From the NCBI RefSeq assembly GCF_021155775.2, contig NC_060232.1, forward strand, positions 34,773,089 to 34,837,088: 64,000 nucleotides of DNA, read 5' to 3'. The translations under genes and the position numbers were made by a program. Positions 57,349 to 64,000 of the stretch are shown one piece after another. The notes beneath the pieces were generated by a model. It was given only the letters and a program-made list of their open reading frames with translations, was not told where the DNA came from and did not search any database. The stretch comes from Neodiprion pinetum. Lineage: Eukaryota; Arthropoda; Insecta; Hymenoptera; Diprionidae. Position 1 is the first letter of the stretch, and every line of letters starts with the position of its first letter.

Positions 57349-57960
57349 TGCTGCAGCTCGGCTATGGCTGCCTCGGCAAGACTCAGTCTAACCGAGTGGT
57401 CATATTATATAGGTGTGTACGTAGCCGAGCCCGGGTCAATACCCCCGAGATATTCTCGGCCTTTCCCTCTCCCCCGAACCCTTCTATCTTCCACCTTCTC
57501 TTTCGCTTGCTCTTTCGAATCATTGATCAGACCGCGACGCCGATCGGCTCACTTCTCGCCTTTGAAACACCTTCCCGAAACCCCGATCCTGCAAGAACCT
57601 CGACTCCATCGACGGATTTCCGCAATATCGTATCACCGAATCGCTCTCTCATCTGCTTCTCAACCGACGAATAGATGCTATTAGGATTACACGCTGTTTT
57701 CTAAGACGCTCTCGTGTATTATACGTCGAGGGGGAAAATGGCGGGGGGGCAGAGGTCAAACGGAGCGACTAATCGCGCAACTTGTTGCTCCGGGAAATAG
57801 GCTAGGCTCGTTTAACCTGGAAATATTTCCCGCTGGGTCTTAACTATCGCACACGCTTATATACTTAACATACTCTTGGCTTGTAGAAATATGGATGTCA
57901 GAACGGCTCGTGTTACAGGCAAGCCCTTATCATACGCACCGCAAAGGTGAGAGAGGGTAC

Positions 57961-58010
57961 GTATATATATATATATATGTACACATGTATATATATGTAT
58001 ATATGTATAC
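57961..58010. repeat. TA-rich repeat
   Basis: GTATATATATATATATATG followed by related TATATG units. Confidence 0.92.
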
Positions 58011-58105
58011 CGATTGGACGTCTCGCGGTGAATCGAGAACGCCGTCCTCTGACCGACTTCTGCAAAAGCATTTACGAGTTTATTTCTTTTCTTCCGCCTT
58101 GGTCC

Positions 58106-58196
58106 CTGCATCCCGGGATTCGAACGGAGATCTCCGGATCTCCAATAATACACTACTCCGTACATCTGCAATTGATGCGCTAACTCGGTGATGCAC
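58106..58196 (-). mobile_element. tRNA-like segment with variable-arm hairpin, probable SINE head or tRNA-Ser/Leu relic
   Basis: On the minus strand TTAGCGCATC resembles an A box. A perfect B box, GTTCGAATCCC, follows at 58,125-58,115. Just before it lies a perfect 7-bp stem, GGAGATC-CGGA-GATCTCC, placed like the long variable arm of a class II tRNA. The termini GTGCATC and GATGCAG pair over six bases. The T stem is only partly paired (about three of five) and no clean anticodon loop is seen. It is therefore probably not a functional tRNA. Confidence 0.4.
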
Positions 58197-58487
58197 TGTA
58201 GCTGATGGAAAGGATATTACGGTCGAGATGTGGATACAGAAATGAATCGCGTAGGATGGTAATATAACTGCATTTTATGTATAGGAAATGACGACGCTCG
58301 GTAGACTCGGTGAGATGTATTTTATCGATGACAGAATATCAGTTTTCTCTCGGTTGAAACGATTTACTGAAATTATATAAATAAATCTGCCAGGCAGTTA
58401 CTTATCTATGTAATAAATAGATGAAGCCCGACGTGAATGAACGGAACACACTTGGCTCACGGCTTCACCGAGGCTCCTTGAGGTGTA

Positions 58488-58500
58488 CATATATATATAT
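58488..58500. repeat. short (AT)n
   Basis: Six to seven AT units. Confidence 0.85.
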
Positions 58501-59815
58501 TCAAACATACACTTCATATCCGTCAAATAAAAGTTTACTTATCGTGAACGAGTTGTACGATTCGTGTCGTTGCAGAAATTTTCTTTCTCCTTTTATTCGT
58601 ATAAGATTTTCCCAACGTAACATGTCGATTACAGTTTTTATTTCAATGAAACTCCTACTCTTTTTCTTACAAATATCAATTTGCGCAATGTAGGTATATA
58701 CGTGTAATACGCATTTGAATCGCGTGACTCGACGAGGCTCACGAATGTGCGTATGATATGTACGCACAGCGATTGAGGGGGGAGGTTTTTTCATCCCGCG
58801 AGACACCTGTACAAGGTGTATAATTTACAGAGAACGAGTCTCCCGCTCCTGCGGGTCGTTCGTTATACGATTACCTACCGCTTCTCTCATCCGATCACCG
58901 GGTGTAACGAACCGAGTAACGAACTAACGCAGCACCACAGTGTATGCGGCGCGATTAAGTTTTTGTCGAAACGTTATTTCGATCCACGCGGCTACTCTAT
59001 ATAGCCGGGTGGCGGATAGACGAACGTGAAACGCGTAGGTACACCTATACCTGTATAATATGCTCGTCATACGTATACTAGGTGCAGGTATAATCGGCCG
59101 GCGGCAAGGCGATTGCCCCAGATCTATTGTAATTGTTCTTTAACGGCAGAATATTGAACCCGACAGAATTCGCGCACGATGTTTATTCGCCGATCGGTTG
59201 ATCGGCCGACTCCCAGTTTTATTTCTTTCGCAATCGTATCGCGAAACGAAACGTGTGTAACGCTGTAGAAAACTTTTCGGCCGATCAATTCGTAATCGAT
59301 TATTTCCGCCTTTGCCCGAGCCTCCGCGCCGCGAGTTCGCCAACGCGAACGGCGTAAGTGAAATTTGCATCGGCTGCACGCGGACGGATTTGAACGAGGA
59401 ATAAACGCAATTCAAAAACGCATTAAAACCGAGGTAAAACAACGATTCTTTTTTACTCGCCGTAACCACACGACGCGTCCTTTTCAACGCCTTGTAAAGA
59501 TACATACAACGTATTGCACTCGCGGCATTACGTTTATCAATTTGCGAGCCCATCCAGCACGTGCCGATATAGCTCCGCAAACGCCGGTCTCACAGCCGCA
59601 TGCATAATACGTGTATAGGTACAACATTCACCGTGTGCGTCGCGTATTATAATATACGTGCGGAACACACATGAACGGACGCGAATCGAGGCTAAAGTGA
59701 TATCGAGATTCTTTTCATTATTTTCTTTATTTTTTATTTGTTTTTTTTTCTCTTATTTTTATTATTATCTTATACATGTAAAGTTGTATACGTATTTGCA
59801 ACATACGTATATATC

Positions 59816-59844
59816 ATTATATATACATATATATATATATATAC
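59816..59844. repeat. (TA)n microsatellite
   Basis: TA units with one TACATA interruption. Confidence 0.93.
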
Positions 59845-62458
59845 ATTTTGTTTTTTCCTTTCTTTCTTATTCCTTGGTTCCTTTGAATAATAATCCCGTT
59901 ACACGTTGGGTTTTCACCGTTTCACGCACTCGTCGGCGGCTGTATTTCATTTCTCATACTTTGCACGTATTCGCGTTTTAATTTGCAGTATAGGTGTAAG
60001 CTCACGGGGTATCGGGGTTCCGGCAAATATCACGTTACGCGAAAAATCCGGATCCCTCCGTTTGCGGTGGTAAAATTAATTTTTACAACCGTCGCACGTT
60101 CGTAGGCTCTATTTTTTCACATTTTTACGTCTTACCCGTCGTATCTTGAAACGCTTGACCCCGTGATTGTACGTACATACCGCATGTATGTATTGCCAAC
60201 TATCGAACCGCTACGATGCAAATCTTCTATTTTTTTGTATTTTTTATTTATTTTTTTTTTCTCGCATCGTCGAACATTTAATTCTTTCGCTCGATACGTT
60301 CGTATTCGTCAGTCAATATAATCGATTAATCAACCCAGTTAAACTTGTTTCGCTTCTTGTTACCGGCGTTCGGCCAATTACCAAGCGTGTTTGGTCCTTT
60401 TTGCACGGACATCGCGCACGTCCTCGTCTCCTTTATACATCGTATGTTTGTATGTATAAAGTATGTTAACACGAGTGGGGTTGTGGGGGAATTTATACCT
60501 GTAAACGAAATCCGTGACTGAGAACCGGCATTTGTTGCACGTAAAAGTGTATCCGGAGAATTTCAAATTTCTTCCTTCCTTTGCGTTTTCTTTCTCGTTT
60601 TTATTTCTATTTATGTTTCGGTGTTTGAAATTTTTACAATTCCTCCAGCGTCACGTCCGCGTTCGTGTAATAACCGGTGGACCAAATTCATCGGTTCGCA
60701 CGGTCCGGGCAGGGAAAATAAATTTTGCGTCACTCGCTGAAACGCGCGTAACGTGCAGTAGCGGACGTATTTGCGCCGTCCGATGTTGGCGATCCGGCAC
60801 GTAGCCGCGGGAGGTCGCGGAAACATAAAGTGCTTAACGCTGCTGGAACAACGTGCCGGGGGAATATTTTTGCGTGCGTGCATAAATCGCGTCGCGAATA
60901 TACGGCGAGTGGGAAGAGAGGAGGACGGAGGGACCGGTCACAGGGAGGATGTGAGCGGTACATCGGTGGCGGCGAAAAGATACGCATGACCCAGTTTTCG
61001 CGTAATTTTAGGAGGACTGTTTTTTGGACGACAGAGCAACGCTTTATACCTGTAACAGTCAAACAAGATCGCTGTATGCAAATATGCAGCAGTCTTGCAG
61101 TGCGACGATCTTACGTTCCTTTCTTCGTTAATTTATGTTCAAAACGGTGAGAGGGATTTCTTGAACTTGACGAACGAAGTCTCAAGAGGGTCTCTTTCGG
61201 CGATAAAGAATATTCAAAGGGTACTTGTCAAAATTTATACCGCATAACTTGTTTGCTGTACATAATTTCTGCGTAGGTGTAATGATAAATAACGAGTTGA
61301 GTTTCGGTGATTGCACTTTTGTTAGACTAGCGCGATGACTTAACTGATGCGATAATTCGAGCTCTGGTTGGGGTACCTGGTAGTTTTATGTTTACATAAC
61401 TCTAACTCTTTGCTGTGTGCGGCTTGAGTATCGGGTTACAAAAGATAATTAAATTTAGGTTCGAGTTACAGTTCGCGTGTGGCTATCGCCGATTTTCACC
61501 TGTGTGTGGGTAAATATATACCGTATACCATATAACGTACGATATTTGCACGCATGTATAACGTGTGTGCGTACATCGATGTATATCCAGGTATACAACA
61601 AAGCATCGTCAACTCTTCGGATTAAGAAACTCCTTCCACTTTGCACGGTTTTAATTACCGCTCTTAGCAATTATCTTTTCAAGTTGTTCCGTTATCTCAC
61701 TCCGCGCAACGATAGCTGCGGCACACGTGTAAGTTTGTATTATAATAGGTATCCGTATTTAAATATATAATATCCTGCGTACATTTGCACGTACGTATTA
61801 TATATTACGAAAGTTTTGGCTTCGTTTCCCGCTGTATTAATTTCGTTTCGTTAAAACGTTTTACATGAATTGACTAGGATGTCTGCGTATTATTATACCT
61901 ACCACATGTTGTATATATATCCGTGTAGATTAGACGGAGTGAGGAATTCATTTTCACGCGAGCTTATTTGCGCTTGGTAAAATCACCAACGGATCTTTTG
62001 CCGCGTTATACACAGTAGAATTCCTTGTTTTTCTTGCTCGGAAAATTCTACGTACAATCGAGGATCGAGTCTAAAATTGCGGAATTTTAATCAGTAATCA
62101 GAATACTAATTAGCCGAGTCATGTTTTTGTAATTACTTATTCTGCAGAAGTCATTGGAATGACGAAAGTAAAAAAAGAATGATAAAACGGTGTCTCGCAA
62201 ATTCGTCGGTTGAGGAAAGATTACTCCTCCTCTGACTGAAAAAATCACTTTCTCTGCGTAAAGTGCGTTGAAATACCTTGCAAAGGAGAGAGTGAGAGGG
62301 AGAAGATAAGGGTGAGGCGAGGAGGATGACCCAGTGAGAGAAAAACAAGCCTTCCTGAGGGCACGTGCCGCACCGTCGGAGTTCCTCCGCGAGTCGTTGC
62401 CCTCCTCGAGTGACGTGATTCCTAGATATAAAAAACAATATTAAAAACAAGTTGAATG

Positions 62459-62503
62459 TACACACACACACACACCCATATATATATATATATATATATA
62501 TAA
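62459..62503. repeat. compound (CA)n(TA)n microsatellite
   Basis: About eight CA units, then CCC, then about thirteen TA units. Confidence 0.96.
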
Positions 62504-64000
62504 AAACAGGTATAAATAAATTATAGAGAAACGTCAAAAAAGGTAAAAGGAAAGAGAAAAATATCCCGTTCGCGTCGAATTGTTATGCAAATTAATTGGC
62601 CGTTCGAGGAACGCGAGCGAGTACCCGTCTCCTAATTGAGGGAGAGAGCAGCAGCAGTAGGCCAACGGTGATCCCGGAGTCCCGACGTCCCAACGTCCCG
62701 GTCCCTTGGCGATCGGCAACCGCGCTGTCAGGGACAGGCGACTGCCTGGCGCCTTCGCAATTCACAACTGCAGGGGCCAAGCGCTGCGCACCGTGAGCGG
62801 ACAATGACTTTTGACATTAAGGTTTGTCAATGTTGACAGTACGGTGTGGCGCAGAACCGAAGCCGTCGTTGCCGCGAAGCGCGGTACAGTCGTGCTTTTC
62901 ACAGGCAATGAAGACACGCCGATCGACTTGTGGGGCGGTTTTTTTTTTTTTACTCTTTTCATTTCCTTCCTTTTTCTCACGACACTACCGTTACGCAATC
63001 GCGGCGAGGAGCAGGGCTTGGCGATTGGTCGGGAGATCGTATAGAACCAGGAAATGTTCGAATGGTTTTATCCTTTTTTTTTTTCTTCTCTCTTTCTTTC
63101 TTCCTTTCCGTTCGTTTGGAGGAATATATTTAGCGGTCAAGGCTGCAAGGTCGCATTAAAATTACAACGACATTCTCTCGTCAGGAATGGCGCGGTTCGA
63201 ATTACCGCTCAACGGGCTTCTTCTCTGGCGAGCCGGTGTTCCTTGTTCAGAAACACAAGGTTCCATCTTTCCGAGACTCTCATCGATGCCCGCTGCCTTC
63301 TCATTCCGAGAGTACGTGCGACGCCTTGCCTCCAAGACTGTCCGTTCTCGTCTTTCTTAAAATTCAAACCCACTCCTCTAGAACATGGCGAAAGAACGAG
63401 TCAATTTTAGACGGAATGGAAATCAGCTGATGATGGTATCCATCCAGCGGTGTGGTAACCGCGCCTCGGGCTATAAAAGATTATACGCCGCGGAAGAAGG
63501 TCCTCAACTTTGCAGGCTTCGAAATGTTCCGAAAGACCGTGACTACGTCGGGCAAACCACCACGAATTAAGGTCGAGACCGTACAACGTGTAACTACATG
63601 CAGATCATTGAGTATGTCATATTTCTCTCTATCTCTCTCCTTCGTCATAAACCAGAGCGCGTTACAGTCCCTGAAAGAGAATTTCATCTCGCGTAATCAT
63701 ACTGTCCCCGATATAACAGAGAGCCAACACGTCGTTCCTGGTGTTTATACACCGGCGTTGATGTGTTTGTGCGGTCATCCCAGGTTCGAGCGACACGAAT
63801 TTGACACTAAACAGTCTCGTATAGAGGCATGTGCAGGTCTTCGATCCGCCATACTAGAGTGGCGAGTTTGGGCGTCGGCGTGAACGTTTCTGTTGTGACA
63901 CGGACACCGCCGTCGTTTAAATACGTATTCATACGCGAGTCCGAATGCATTTGGTCCCGTTTCATCAGACGGGCCAAAGCTCCAAGTCGTTTGACAATGA
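62504..64000. other. mixed stretch, GC-balanced, weak open frames
   Basis: T tracts occur at 62,938-62,951 and 63,072-63,083. An ATG at 63,385 (AACATGGCG) opens 61 codons (MAKERVNFRRNG at the start) to a TAA at 63,568-63,570. A second frame after the acceptor-like TTTGCAG at 63,514 reads GFEMFRKTVTTSGKPPRIK. Neither has a matching donor or a recognised family. Confidence 0.35.

Larger units (their letters stand above)
58197..62458. other. AT-rich non-genic stretch
   Basis: TA repeats occur at 58,488-58,500 and 59,816-59,844. T tracts occur at 59,741-59,749 and 60,228-60,261. Four TTATACCTG motifs fall between 59,085 and 62,515. A GC-rich 33-nt segment at 59,320-59,353 ends in GGC|GTAAGT but has a poor acceptor. 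No gene is supported. Confidence 0.45.

Noticed and set aside
1..64000. CRISPR arrays, operons, prophage or other prokaryotic features
   Set aside because: No direct-repeat/spacer arrays or tightly packed long coding frames occur. Composition and splice signals fit a eukaryotic nuclear genome.
1..64000. Autonomous transposon or retroelement coding regions
   Set aside because: No reverse transcriptase, integrase, transposase or helicase motif was recognised in any frame I read. This was by eye only, so strongly decayed copies could be missed.

Overview
The window reads as nuclear DNA of an arthropod, most likely an insect and perhaps a hymenopteran. Base composition looks moderately AT-rich, CpG is abundant rather than depleted, microsatellites are frequent, and the candidate introns are 64-99 bp long. 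No bacterial or viral gene organisation is visible, and I recognise no protein family by name. The species call rests on general appearance only.

The window is gene-poor. It is best explained as long introns and intergenic DNA with scattered candidate exons. Real exons in such DNA are short, so I searched splice-bounded segments on both strands. The best coding evidence is a minus-strand pair of exons at 43,681-43,308. They are separated by a 64-bp GT-AG intron and keep one reading frame. Further minus-strand open frames lie at 44,202-44,006 and 45,431-45,051. Other minus-strand candidates are a small promoter/exon group at 23,014-22,490, possible first exons near 50.1 and 56.8 kb, and single exons near 19.6, 20.2, 39.0 and 52.1 kb. 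Plus-strand candidates are a 53-nt exon at 52,861-52,913, a 124-residue frame with two hydrophobic stretches at 23,361-23,735, and exons behind strong acceptors near 4.7, 16.5 and 18.6 kb. A perfect juxtaposed CAG|GTAAGT site at 36,650/36,651 fits recursive splicing of a long plus-strand intron. Every coding call here is provisional: about 60 GTRAGT words are expected by chance on both strands.

The clearest non-coding structure is a set of three long imperfect inverted repeats: 2,951-3,371, 28,028-28,349 and 34,414-34,634. Each folds into a hairpin with arms of 66-150 nt. They lack the sharp ends and target duplications of a typical MITE. In the latter two the mismatches favour G-U pairs in a plus-strand RNA. 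They resemble hairpin-RNA (endo-siRNA) loci or aged inverted duplications. Two minus-strand tRNA-like segments at 57.1 and 58.1 kb look like SINE heads or tRNA relics.

Layout: 0-3 kb AT-rich; 3.0-3.4 kb inverted repeat; 4-8 kb GC-richer with GA tracts; 8-22 kb mixed DNA with isolated candidate exons; 22.5-23.7 kb candidate promoter and exon group on both strands; 24-34 kb a concentration of trinucleotide repeats plus two hairpins (28.0 and 34.5 kb); 35-42 kb mostly featureless; 43-45.5 kb minus-strand exon cluster; 46-57 kb sparse; 57-58.2 kb tRNA-like elements; 58-64 kb AT-rich with TA repeats. The 9-mer TTATACCTG or its complement occurs at least 12 times, against about 0.5 expected.
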